Shown one piece after another: positions 14,723-23,450 of a DNA stretch of 37,578 nucleotides (positions are counted from its first letter, which is position 1; every line of letters begins with the position of its first letter). The DNA comes from Bacteroidaceae bacterium (GTDB taxonomy: Bacteria > Bacteroidota > Bacteroidia > Bacteroidales > Bacteroidaceae). A program made the position numbers and the translations under genes. The stretch covers positions 1 through 37,578 of the forward strand of contig JAFZXF010000108.1 of NCBI GenBank assembly GCA_017616915.1, read 5' to 3'. The notes beneath the pieces are model-generated. The model made no database searches, was not told the DNA's origin, and was given only the letters and a program-made list of their open reading frames with translations.

Positions 14723-16786
14723 ATGAGAACATCCATCACTCGCAAACTCCGTCAGTCACTGATATTTGCAGCCACAGCATGTGGCACTCTCTTCACCGGT
14801 TGTCAGGACACTGTCGACCAGAGCGATATGTACACTTTTACCGGTCAGACCATCACCAGCTTCCTCAACGACAATGCTGATGAGTACTCTGACTTTGCCT
14901 ACATCCTCACTCGGGTGCAGCTCAGTCCACGCTCGTCGTCCACAGTCGCCGACCTGCTCTCCGCACGAGGCAACTACACCTGCTTCGCGCCCAACAACGA
15001 CGCTGTGCGGAGCTACCTCGACTCCATCTATCAGACCCACGATTACGACATCACGCTCATACCCGACTCAATGGCCGAGTATATAGCACGCAACTCCATA
15101 ATCGATAATAAGAACGACGATGCCTATATGTCCACCGACTTCCAGATTGGCGCTCTGGAGCGCACCAATATGGACGACCGCTACATCACCATCTCGTTCG
15201 ACACTCTTCAGGGCGGAGTTACAGCCACCTACGTTAATAATTTCTCACGCATCACCCACTTCGACCTCAAGCTCACCAACGGTGTGCTCCACAGCGTGAA
15301 CCACGTGATAGAGCTCTCCACCGCTACCCTGCCCGCCCTGCTCGCGCAGACCGAGAACACCCGCATCTTCTCTTACCTGCTGCAGGCAACCTCATGGGCC
15401 GACTCCATGCAACTCTACCGCGACGATGACTATGAGTACAATCACGTGGAGTACGGATACGACCAAAACGGCACCCAGGTGGCCAACCCGCAACACCGCT
15501 ACTTCGGCTACACGGCCTTTGTGGAGACCGATGAGGTGTTCCACGATAAGTGGGGCATCGACCTCCCAAACGTCGTCAACGGCATCGTTACCAACATGGA
15601 CGATATCCTCGACCAGATAGCCACCCGTTGCGCCGAAGTATATACCAACGGCTCCACCGACCTGCGCAGCCAGGAGAATGCCGTCAACCAGTTCGTGAGC
15701 TATCACCTGCTGCCCGAACGCATCGCGTGGGACAAGCTCGTCATCCACTACGCCGAGATGGGCTATGCCTATCGCAATCCCACCCAGCTCACTATCGACT
15801 GCTTTGAATACTACGAAACGATGGGCTGCCAGCGACGCCTCATCAAACTCACCGAGGGCTCGCAGACCGGCGGCAAGCGCATCAACCGCTACGTCACCAA
15901 GCGCAACCTCAAGGACTACACCTACAGCGATGCCGACGTAGCCATCCCGGGCATCCTCATCAACGAAAGCAACGGCGACAACAACTTCAACGCCCTCAAC
16001 GGATTCTACTACACCATCGACGACATCCTGCTCTACACCGATGATGTGCCCAACAAGGTGCTCAACGAGCGCATACGCTTCGATATGTCGTCGCTGCTGC
16101 CCGAGCTTATGACCAACGGCTACCGTCGCCTGATGAGCTATGCCGCCATCCACATCCCCAAGGGCTACTTCAAGAACTTCGACTTTGAGGAAGGCTGCTC
16201 CTACAACTACCTCACCGGCTACGGCTCAGGCTGGCCCAACTTCCAGGGCGATGAGCACAATGTCACCGGACAGTATGATATGACCTTCCGCCTGCCGCCC
16301 GTACCCTTCGAGGGAACCTACGAGATACGCTGGTCGGTGCCCACCTACGACAACCGAGGAATGGCGCAGCTCTATCTCGGCAAAAACAAGAACAACCTCT
16401 CCCCCATCGGACTGCCGCTCGACCTGCGACTCTCGCCCTACAATCCCGCCATCGGTTGTGACACCGATACTGAGGATGAGGACCACAACGACGAGAACGA
16501 CAAGGCTATGCGCAACCACGGATACATGCGCCCACCCATCCACGATGGCATCTCAACCGGCGGAGTAGTAGTCAACACCCTACGCAACCCCAACGGCATC
16601 GGTAGCATGTACGCCTACCAGCGCCTGCGCAAGATAATATGGACCGGCACCATCAAGCCCACCGACGTGCTCTATCTCCGCATCAAGTCAGTGCTTGAGA
16701 ACACCGCCACCCAGTTTGTCATGGACTGGATGGAGTATGCTCCAAAGAATGTCTATGCCGGCGTTGATGCCGAAGACAAATGGTAG
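14723..16786 (+). CDS. Fasciclin (FAS1)-domain lipoprotein
   Basis: The protein is 687 residues from MRTSITRKLRQSL; the start downstream of the promoter is chosen over a TTG at 14690 that lies within the -7 element. It has a signal peptide with a lipobox-like FTGC (C27), so it is an outer-membrane or surface lipoprotein. The first FAS1 domain covers about 37-200 (ITSFLNDN, YTCFAPNNDAVRSYLDS, NGVLHSVNHVIE). A second FAS1-like domain covers about 205-460 (NAVNQFVSYHLLPERI, NGFYYTIDDILLYTDD). The C-terminal 200 residues are beta-rich and unassigned. Bacteroidales often encode such proteins near SusC/SusD loci, but neither is visible here. Its ligand is unknown. Confidence 0.85.
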   Translation: MRTSITRKLRQSLIFAATACGTLFTGCQDTVDQSDMYTFTGQTITSFLNDNADEYSDFAYILTRVQLSPRSSSTVADLLSARGNYTCFAPNNDAVRSYLDSIYQTHDYDITLIPDSMAEYIARNSIIDNKNDDAYMSTDFQIGALERTNMDDRYITISFDTLQGGVTATYVNNFSRITHFDLKLTNGVLHSVNHVIELSTATLPALLAQTENTRIFSYLLQATSWADSMQLYRDDDYEYNHVEYGYDQNGTQVANPQHRYFGYTAFVETDEVFHDKWGIDLPNVVNGIVTNMDDILDQIATRCAEVYTNGSTDLRSQENAVNQFVSYHLLPERIAWDKLVIHYAEMGYAYRNPTQLTIDCFEYYETMGCQRRLIKLTEGSQTGGKRINRYVTKRNLKDYTYSDADVAIPGILINESNGDNNFNALNGFYYTIDDILLYTDDVPNKVLNERIRFDMSSLLPELMTNGYRRLMSYAAIHIPKGYFKNFDFEEGCSYNYLTGYGSGWPNFQGDEHNVTGQYDMTFRLPPVPFEGTYEIRWSVPTYDNRGMAQLYLGKNKNNLSPIGLPLDLRLSPYNPAIGCDTDTEDEDHNDENDKAMRNHGYMRPPIHDGISTGGVVVNTLRNPNGIGSMYAYQRLRKIIWTGTIKPTDVLYLRIKSVLENTATQFVMDWMEYAPKNVYAGVDAEDKW

Positions 16787-16855
16787 AATAGAGCATGAAT
16801 ACACCATGAATGGTGCATGAACGGTAGCTGTCATTTTTTATACCCTTCGGAAATC

Positions 16856-16897
16856 AACTAACTGCGATCTCAAATGGTCGCAGTTAGTTCTTTTTTT
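16856..16897 (+). terminator. Terminator after the fasciclin gene
   Basis: A 12-bp perfect stem (AACTAACTGCGA with TCGCAGTTAGTT, 10-nt loop) is followed by C and seven T residues. Confidence 0.92.
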
Positions 16898-16910
16898 ACC
16901 GAAATACGTA

Positions 16911-17002
16911 CGGAAATGAAAATTTCCGCGGAAACGCAAAAGGTTTTCCGCGGAAGTGCTATCGGTTTTCGGCCGAAAACTTATTAGTTTTCCGCGGAAA
17001 AC
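16911..17002. repeat. Cluster of four TTCCGCGGAA-like palindromes
   Basis: Palindromes lie at 16923-16934 (TTTCCGCGGAAA), 16946-16955 (TTCCGCGGAA), 16965-16980 (GTTTTCGGCCGAAAAC) and 16987-17002 (GTTTTCCGCGGAAAAC), all within about 80 bp. CGGAAAT/ATTTCCG at 16911-16928 adds a further inverted pair. No gene overlaps them. Their function is unknown. Confidence 0.8.
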
Positions 17003-17194
17003 TTTGGCCGAGAACGATCTTTTTCGAAATTTTGTCTTGCTTTCTCGCTGCGAGATCGAGATTGGCTCATTTCCCCACGCTTTTTGTCGGCGCGAGTACG
17101 CAGTAATTTTGTTTGAGTACGTCACCAAAAACGGAAAAATGCTCGATTTTCCGTTCACAATTCTCAATTTTATATGAATTTTATAGTAAAATTC

Positions 17195-17224
17195 TTGTCA
17201 CTTGTGAAATAATTACTACCTTTG
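17195..17224 (+). promoter_or_regulatory. Promoter of the structured leader and surface-protein unit
   Basis: TACCTTTG at 17217-17224 (-7) and TTG at 17195-17197 (-33) are separated by 19 bp. Transcription would begin near 17231, giving a leader of about 270 nt before the ATG at 17502. Confidence 0.75.
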
Positions 17225-17230
17225 CCAATG

Positions 17231-17459
17231 TAAATTCAAAACACGAATGCCTATGGGCTAAGATTAACAACTAGGACATATAGGATGAACATCCGCTTTT
17301 GATTCTTGTCTCTGATAATTGGGGAATTAGAAGAATGTAGCAAGAACTGAAGTAGATAGTTCACGCCGCTTGGCGTGGGCGTTTACTCGTTTAAGCTACA
17401 TAGGTTTTCCCCAATACCTCAGAGACGTAGACGAAGTAAATTGTCCACGTTTCTTTTTT
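17231..17459 (+). ncRNA. Structured leader RNA or small RNA of unknown class
   Basis: Nested pairings are visible. A closing helix combines 17308-17315 (GTCTCTGA) with 17419-17426 and 17318-17326 (ATTGGGGAA) with 17407-17415. An inner helix pairs 17335-17341 (ATGTAGC) with 17395-17401 (GCTACAT). An apical hairpin is CACGCC-GCTT-GGCGTG at 17362-17377, next to GAACT/AGTTC. A weaker 7-bp stem with one mismatch at 17426-17449 is followed by a T-rich run ending at 17459, so the RNA may end there or act as a terminator-controlled leader. I do not recognise an Rfam class with confidence; one of the Bacteroidales leader motifs is possible. Confidence 0.6.
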
Positions 17460-17501
17460 GTATCTATACCAAACAACTTAACAACAAATAAATTTTCTAA
17501 T

Positions 17502-18458
17502 ATGATGAAAAAGTATCTTTTGATGGCAGTATGTATCACCATGATGAGCATGACTGCAAGTGGCGTTACAATTAACAAAGCTATGTTGGACCATAATGGT
17601 CAAGTAACCCTATTTGATAGCGATAAGGTGCAGGACGCTGTCAATGCGGCAACTGATGGCGATGTGATTTATCTGACGCTTGGTTACTTCAAACCTTTTA
17701 ACGTTACGAAGCAAATCGCCATTAAGGGCGTAGGAGAAAAGACTATCATTGAGGGCGATGTGAACATCTCCATTCCTGGCTCTGCTAAGTTAACGAAACC
17801 GGTTTTGGAGGCTCTTGTTGTTTCCGGCACAGTTACTGTCGGCGCTCAAGTGGATGATATGATTTTTCGAAAGTGTGTAATTACAAATGTTGCTTTTGAA
17901 GCGCAAGTGGATGGCGCAGTTATTGATAGGTGTTATATTAATAGAAACTTTAATCTATCCTCTTATATAAAGGGGATGACTGTCGTAAATTCAAAGATAT
18001 TGAATGTCACCGCAAGTTCTGGAACAGCAAATAATACAACTTTTGTGAATTGCAATATCAATCAAATACAAGTGCAAAATTTTGCCGGAACTATTATGAA
18101 TTCAATAGTACGTGCTACTTGTGGAAATGGAAGTACAGGAGCTATGCTTTCTTCGACTTTAGCAGTTTTAGTGAACACTTTGTGTAACTATAGCGGTGTA
18201 GTACGGATTTCAACTAGCGTCATTACTCAGAATGTTTATGTGGGGAATTTCACCTTTAATAATGAAGAATGTTCTATAGATAAATCTACTTTACAGTCTA
18301 GTGGCTATCTTGGCACCGACGGCACAGTTGTTGGTATATATGGCGGCAGTACTCCGTTTACCCTTGACCCCGGCGTACCCAAAGTAACAAGTAGCAGTCT
18401 ATCCTTGGATAAAGAGAAGAAAGAACTAAATGTCAAACTAACCGTTTCGCCAAAATAA
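17502..18458 (+). CDS. Secreted beta-helix-type protein
   Basis: The protein is 318 residues from the first of two adjacent ATGs (MMKKYLLMAVCITMMSMTASG is the signal peptide); a longer open frame upstream runs into the structured leader and is rejected. After the signal come DKVQDAVNAATDGDVIYLTLGYFKPFNV and IAIKGVGEKTIIEGDVNISI, typical of pectate-lyase-like right-handed parallel beta-helices. About eight irregular rungs with asparagine- and isoleucine-rich turns follow, to residue about 280. No catalytic motif is evident, so it may be a binding or adhesive protein and not a lyase. The C-terminus (LDKEKKELNVKLTVSPK) does not resemble a full T9SS tail. It lies 7 nt before the next gene and is probably co-transcribed. 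Confidence 0.75.
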   Translation: MMKKYLLMAVCITMMSMTASGVTINKAMLDHNGQVTLFDSDKVQDAVNAATDGDVIYLTLGYFKPFNVTKQIAIKGVGEKTIIEGDVNISIPGSAKLTKPVLEALVVSGTVTVGAQVDDMIFRKCVITNVAFEAQVDGAVIDRCYINRNFNLSSYIKGMTVVNSKILNVTASSGTANNTTFVNCNINQIQVQNFAGTIMNSIVRATCGNGSTGAMLSSTLAVLVNTLCNYSGVVRISTSVITQNVYVGNFTFNNEECSIDKSTLQSSGYLGTDGTVVGIYGGSTPFTLDPGVPKVTSSSLSLDKEKKELNVKLTVSPK

Positions 18459-18465
18459 TATAGCC

Positions 18466-21400
18466 ATGAAGAAAGGAATAGCTTGTCTGTTATTCCTCCT
18501 GTTGGCGCTTTGTGGTTTGAAAGCCCAAAGCATCAGCCAATATGAGTATTGGACAGACGACGATAATGCCACCCACAGCGTGGTGAATGCTGGAGCCAGT
18601 GAAATATCACTGCGCATCAGCACGGAATCGCTTGCGGCTGGTATTCATTTCCTGAACTTCCGAGCGATGGCTGATGATGGTACTTGGGGCAATTTCTATC
18701 GCTTCATGTACTATATTCCATCATTAGATGATGAAGGAGCCGCTATTACAGGATATGAATATTGGTTTGATGATGATTATGCTCATAAAGTAGCAGGAAA
18801 CTCGGCCAATGCGGAACAGGCATTTAGTATCGACATTAGCCAATTGCCAAGCGGTGTTCACTGCTTGAATTATTGGCCTATAGGCGATAAAGGTCGCAAA
18901 GGTAATGTTGACCGTATATTGTTCTACATCGGTCAAATTGAAGATAACTCCACTGCAAATCATCTTGAATACGAGTATTGGTTTGACTCTGATACAGAGC
19001 ATAAGTTTACAGGAGAAGGCGTAACAGGTGAGTTTGTCTTCAATATCGACGTAGCTGACCTTGAGGTCGGCAAGCACACTTTCAATTTCAGAGCAAAGGA
19101 TTTGCTCGACCAATGGACCGAACAGCTTGTAGATGAGTTTACCATATTACCTCCGCCACAAGTTACATATAAGGTAGATGGTGAAACGTTTAAGACCGTA
19201 ACCTATGGCTTCGGCGCAACAATAGTACCTGAGCCTGAGCCGACAAAGGAAGGCTACACTTTCTCTGGTTGGAGCGAGATTCCCGAGATTATACCTGATG
19301 ATGGTGTTACAGTAACCGGAACCTTCACCGTCAATAAATACTTATTGGAATATATCGTAGATGGCGATACCGTGAAGAGCGACTCGATAGCATACGCAAC
19401 GGCTATCACTCCGCTAGAACTGCCCGTCAAGGAAGGTTATACCTTTAGTGGATGGAGTGAAATTCCAGAAACGATGCCGGCTGGCGATGTTACTGTAACG
19501 GGCTCGTTCAAAATCAATACCTATTTGTTCTGTTATAAGCTTGACGGCGAAATAGTGAAGAGCGATTCCATCGTGTTTGCCACGAAGATAATTCCTTTGG
19601 AGGAGCCTAGCAAAGAAGGCTACACCTTCAGCGGGTGGAGCGAGATTCCAAACTCTATGCCAGCCAATGACGTAGAGATTGTTGGCAACTTCACCGTCAA
19701 CAAATACTTGTTGGAATATATCGTAGATGGCGATACCGTGAAGAGCGACTCGGTAGCGTATGCAACGGCTATCACTCCTTTGGAAGAGCCTTCCAGGGAG
19801 GGCTACAGCTTCAGCGGATGGAGTGCTATCCCGGACACGATGCCCGCAAATGATGTTGTAGTGACCGGTTCGTTCACTATTAATAAATATAATGCAGTAT
19901 TCCGCACAGAAAACGGTACGGTGGTCAGCGAATACAACATAGATTACGGTCAGCCCATGACTCTGCCCGAGGCTTCCGCCAAATATGGTTATACGTTTAT
20001 CGGCTGGGGCGAAAAGGTTGACGGAGTTTGGTCGATAGTAGAGGCAGGAATCAACATGCCAGCCCGCAATATGGAACTGACGGCTGTTTATAAAGCTAAT
20101 ATGTACGCTATGGTTTACGTCGTTGATGGCGAGGTTTACCATACCGACTCTATTAGCTATGAGGCAGTAATTCATGAACTGGAGTATCCCATCAAGGAAG
20201 GCTACACCTTCAGCGGGTGGAGTGCTATCCCAGACACGATGCCAGCAAACGATCTTACTGTAACAGGTTCGTTCGAAATCAATAAGTACCTACTTACTTA
20301 TGAGGTTGACGGCGAAATAGTGAAGAGCGATTCCATCGTGTTCGCTACCGAAATCATTCCTTTGGAGGAACCCATCAAGGAAGGCTACACCTTCAGCGGA
20401 TGGAGCGAGATTCCTGACTCTATGCCAGCAAAGGCAGTCTTGGTTACAGGTACATTCGTTGTCAACAAGTATCTGCTCGCATATTATGTAGATGGTGAAG
20501 AATATAAGAGCGATTATGTCGCGTATAAATCGTTTATTACGCCGATAGAAGAGCCGGCGAAAAGCGGTTACACCTTCAGCGGATGGAGTGCTATCCCAGA
20601 CACGATGCCGATGAATGATGTTATTGTTACGGGTTCGTTTACTCTCAAAACGGCTACGGCTATATCTGTAAATAAGCGAGAGATTACATTTAACTCGTTC
20701 GATACTCAGACCTTGGGAACTATCATATCTCCCGATGATCTCATAAATCGAACTATATCTTGGAGTAGTAGCGATGCAGATGTAGTTTACGTTAATGAGG
20801 CTGGTGTTGTAACGCCTGTAAATAACGGAACTGCATATATCATTGCTACAACCACAGATGGTACAGAGTTGAGCGATAGCTGCCTGGTAACTATTGACTT
20901 CAAAGCCTCGAAAGTTAAACTTAGTAATTCATCTTTGGTCATATCGAAGTTTGAAGGCAAGAAGCTGACAGCAACTGTCACTCCCGACAAGGCAAGCCAG
21001 AATGTGAAGTGGAGCAGTAGCGACACTACAGTAGTTAAGGTTGACGACGCTGGTAACATAATGCCTGCCAAGAACGGTTCAGCTACTATCACCGCCACAA
21101 CAACAGACGGGACAAATCTGAAAGCAACTTGCTCAATTAGGGTGAACATAAAGAATATGTTCAAGGCCACTTCCACGCAAACAACAGTTGCACTTGGCAG
21201 CAATGCTGGAGTAGGTGAAGTGACAACTCTGAAGGCGCTGCTTGATGGCGTCGAGTATGACCTGAGCGGCGAGGATGCAAAGATAACAGGGCTTGCTCCA
21301 GGTGAAACCTACCACATCGTTACAACAGCCGTGATTGACGGCAACGATTGGAAGGAAGAAATCGATGTGACGATGAAGAATATCACCGTTAATTTCGACT

Positions 21401-22410
21401 GCGCAGCCACCGCCACAACTCTCGAAATCAGTGCTAATTATGATGTTGGCGATGCTACGTTGGTCAGCGCTAGCTTCGATAGTGAGGATGAAGTGGATAA
21501 GTTGACTCTCTTAGGCCTTGATCCCGAGATGGCATACAAATACACTTACTACTTGACCACGGAAGAAGGTGGAACCGCCACGTACAAAGGCGAGTTCAGC
21601 ACAAAGTCTCTGGAATTGAAGATTTCGCAGACTAAGGTCGTTTCCATTGGAAATGTAGTCGTAGTGGCCACTTCCAATATCACCGAAGAAGAAGATGTGA
21701 ACGTTGGATTCGAATGGAGGCGTTATGACTGGCCGGATGAAATAAATTCAAATTCAGGAGCTGCATATATCTACGAAGGCAATATAGAAGGCTCGATAAA
21801 GAGTTTGAATGCCGACAAGTTCTGGAAGATTCGGCCTTACTTCCAGTCGCAGTCAGGCAACTGGTTCTATGGTGATTGGTTAACGGTGGATCCAAGTAAC
21901 ACTTCCTACTTTGAGCCATCGGTACACACGTACGCAAAGAAAGAAGTAGAAGGCAATACTGTAGAAGTTAAGGGCTATGCATTGGGAGGTTCCGACCAAG
22001 TGAAGGAGCAGGGCTTCAAGTATTGGGAAGTTATTCCTAGTAGCAGTTCGCCGAAATATCCGCAAGCAACGGAGATACCTTCGTTTGCTAAGACGGTGAC
22101 CGCTACGGGCCAACTGATGACGGCTGAGTTTACAAACTTGCAGTACGAGATGGAATATCACTATGTGGCCTTTGTCACGACAAGCGATGGTATGACGTAC
22201 TACGGCGAGCAGCAGAGCTTTAAGATTGATGACCCTGTAGGCATCAAGGACGCTAAGGCCGAAGATGCGGACAATGATGGCAACATCAAAGTCTATAGTG
22301 TTGACGGTGCTCTGATTTACTCCGGAGCAGCCGACCAGATGAAACTGCGCAAGGGTATGTACGTCATCAAACAAGGCAAAGCCAAATCGAAGAAAATGTT
22401 GGTGAAATAG
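18466..22410 (+). CDS. Large repeat surface protein with InlB B-repeats and T9SS tail
   Basis: The protein is 1314 residues. The signal peptide is MKKGIACLLFLLLALCGLKAQ. Residues about 23-230 hold three repeats with an EYW(F/T)D motif, which I cannot assign. Residues about 232-725 hold eight 61-residue InlB/Listeria-Bacteroides B-repeats (EGYTFSGWSEIP...MPANDV...TGSF); the fifth is diverged. Residues about 730-890 are two Big_2 Ig-like domains (KWSSSDTTVVKVDDAG). Residues about 890-1250 are beta-sandwich domains of FN3 type. The end (NIKVYSVDGALIYSG...GMYVIKQGKAKSKKMLVK) is a type A T9SS sorting domain. The protein is likely exported by T9SS and anchored at the surface as an adhesin; the adhesin role is inference. 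Confidence 0.88.
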   Translation: MKKGIACLLFLLLALCGLKAQSISQYEYWTDDDNATHSVVNAGASEISLRISTESLAAGIHFLNFRAMADDGTWGNFYRFMYYIPSLDDEGAAITGYEYWFDDDYAHKVAGNSANAEQAFSIDISQLPSGVHCLNYWPIGDKGRKGNVDRILFYIGQIEDNSTANHLEYEYWFDSDTEHKFTGEGVTGEFVFNIDVADLEVGKHTFNFRAKDLLDQWTEQLVDEFTILPPPQVTYKVDGETFKTVTYGFGATIVPEPEPTKEGYTFSGWSEIPEIIPDDGVTVTGTFTVNKYLLEYIVDGDTVKSDSIAYATAITPLELPVKEGYTFSGWSEIPETMPAGDVTVTGSFKINTYLFCYKLDGEIVKSDSIVFATKIIPLEEPSKEGYTFSGWSEIPNSMPANDVEIVGNFTVNKYLLEYIVDGDTVKSDSVAYATAITPLEEPSREGYSFSGWSAIPDTMPANDVVVTGSFTINKYNAVFRTENGTVVSEYNIDYGQPMTLPEASAKYGYTFIGWGEKVDGVWSIVEAGINMPARNMELTAVYKANMYAMVYVVDGEVYHTDSISYEAVIHELEYPIKEGYTFSGWSAIPDTMPANDLTVTGSFEINKYLLTYEVDGEIVKSDSIVFATEIIPLEEPIKEGYTFSGWSEIPDSMPAKAVLVTGTFVVNKYLLAYYVDGEEYKSDYVAYKSFITPIEEPAKSGYTFSGWSAIPDTMPMNDVIVTGSFTLKTATAISVNKREITFNSFDTQTLGTIISPDDLINRTISWSSSDADVVYVNEAGVVTPVNNGTAYIIATTTDGTELSDSCLVTIDFKASKVKLSNSSLVISKFEGKKLTATVTPDKASQNVKWSSSDTTVVKVDDAGNIMPAKNGSATITATTTDGTNLKATCSIRVNIKNMFKATSTQTTVALGSNAGVGEVTTLKALLDGVEYDLSGEDAKITGLAPGETYHIVTTAVIDGNDWKEEIDVTMKNITVNFDCAATATTLEISANYDVGDATLVSASFDSEDEVDKLTLLGLDPEMAYKYTYYLTTEEGGTATYKGEFSTKSLELKISQTKVVSIGNVVVVATSNITEEEDVNVGFEWRRYDWPDEINSNSGAAYIYEGNIEGSIKSLNADKFWKIRPYFQSQSGNWFYGDWLTVDPSNTSYFEPSVHTYAKKEVEGNTVEVKGYALGGSDQVKEQGFKYWEVIPSSSSPKYPQATEIPSFAKTVTATGQLMTAEFTNLQYEMEYHYVAFVTTSDGMTYYGEQQSFKIDDPVGIKDAKAEDADNDGNIKVYSVDGALIYSGAADQMKLRKGMYVIKQGKAKSKKMLVK
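19160..20650 (+). repeat. 183-bp coding tandem repeats (eight copies)
   Basis: The B-repeats are also repeated at DNA level. For example, a block of over 40 nt starting TTGGAATATATCGTAGATGG at 19345 recurs exactly at 19711, a shift of 366 bp or two units. Such identity favours copy-number change by recombination and can cause assembly error. Confidence 0.85.
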
Positions 22411-22434
22411 TTTTACTATACCGATAAGATAAGG

Positions 22435-22469
22435 CCCGCCGGCAATCGTTCTTTGCGATTGTCGGCGGG
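22435..22469 (+). terminator. Terminator after the surface-protein unit
   Basis: A 14-bp GC-rich stem (CCCGCCGGCAATCG with CGATTGTCGGCGGG, one G-T pair) has a 7-nt loop. The T-tract is poor (TCGTGTTT), so efficiency is uncertain. Confidence 0.75.
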
Positions 22470-22544
22470 TCGTGTTTAGCGATTGTTTGTTCGGTATCTT
22501 TCTTGGTATAATCTGTTCCTAAAAACACAGTGCCGAACTTCTTG

Positions 22545-22610
22545 GAGTTTAAAGGCGTTTTTCTAATAGTTTAAAGCCGTATTTCCGAGAGTTTAAAGGC
22601 GTTTATTATT
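22545..22610 (+). repeat. Three 22-bp direct repeats (AGTTTAAAGGCGTTT)
   Basis: Three contiguous 22-bp units begin GAGTTTAAAGGCGTTT, TAGTTTAAAGCCGTAT and GAGTTTAAAGGCGTTT. They lie in the intergenic region before the AbiE pair. Three units without spacers do not make a CRISPR. The rest of 22470-22740 shows nothing I recognise. Confidence 0.75.
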
Positions 22611-22742
22611 TTGTTAACATTTGGGCACTGAATTGTAAATAAATGTGAATGACGGAAGGTGCGGGAGAAAAATCGAAACATAGAATAGTTGCTCTTTTTT
22701 CCAAAAATCGCCATATTTGCAGCGTTTTAGAAACAACCACAC

Positions 22743-22802
22743 AAAAAACTGCACAGAAAACAAGGAAAAACTTGGATAAGTGTGCAGTTTTTTATAACTT
22801 TG
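22743..22802 (+). promoter_or_regulatory. AbiE promoter with a 13-bp inverted repeat
   Basis: TAACTTTG at 22795-22802 (-7) and TTGG at 22772-22775 (-33) form a good promoter. It is bracketed by perfect 13-bp arms at 22743-22755 (AAAAAACTGCACA) and 22781-22793. AbiEi-type antitoxins are known to repress their own promoters through inverted repeats, so this is a candidate operator. As RNA it would also form a terminator-like hairpin ending in a T-run against read-through. Confidence 0.75.
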
Positions 22803-22820
22803 CCGCCAAAATCAAACGAT

Positions 22821-23450
22821 ATGAAGGTGAATCCTTTGGTAAAGCTAGGAATTGTACCCGTGCAAACGGGCACAATAGCTTCATGCTTTGAAAACCTCTC
22901 ATCACCCAGCGAAAAGATCCGAGCGTTGGAGAAGGATGGGCAGTTGATTCGCTTGAAGCGAGGCTTGTATGTGGTAAGTGATGATGTGAGTGGGAAGCCT
23001 GTCAATGCTTGCTTGTGTGCAAACCATATTTATGGCCCTTCCTATGTATCGCAACAATGGGCACTCCGCTGGTACGGACTGATACCCGAACGGGTATATT
23101 CAATGACTTCAGTCACAACAAAGCGCAGTAGAATATTTGAGAACTCACTTGGTCGGTTCACTTATGAACAAGTAAAACCTGAGTACTTTGCCGTCGGTAT
23201 TAACAACATAGAGGAAGATGGTGTCAATTTCCTCATCGCCAGCCGTGAGAAGGCGCTTTGCGACATGATACTCCATGACAGCTATCTTCCTTCGCAGTCC
23301 ATGAAGGGGTTATGGCAGTACTTGGAAGAGGACATCCGTTTTGATATGGATGAACTGACCACCTTCGATGTCGGTATCATCGAGGCATGCGCCAGGTTAG
23401 GGCGGAAGGAGAATATATTGAACAACCTCATAAAGATTCTGAAGCGATGA
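22821..23450 (+). CDS. abiEi: AbiEi-family antitoxin
   Basis: The protein is 209 residues from MKVNPLVKLGIVPVQTG; the ATG lies 19 nt after the -7 element, and an upstream GTG lies within the promoter. An N-terminal winged-helix region (IRALEKDGQLIRLKRGLYVV) matches the AbiEi antitoxin HTH, followed by the YVSQQWALRWYGLIPERVYSMTSVTTKRSR and SREKALCDMIL segments of the family. In AbiE systems this protein both represses the operon and counters the nucleotidyltransferase toxin (type IV system, phage abortive infection). Its stop overlaps the toxin start by 4 nt (ATGA). Confidence 0.9.
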   Translation: MKVNPLVKLGIVPVQTGTIASCFENLSSPSEKIRALEKDGQLIRLKRGLYVVSDDVSGKPVNACLCANHIYGPSYVSQQWALRWYGLIPERVYSMTSVTTKRSRIFENSLGRFTYEQVKPEYFAVGINNIEEDGVNFLIASREKALCDMILHDSYLPSQSMKGLWQYLEEDIRFDMDELTTFDVGIIEACARLGRKENILNNLIKILKR

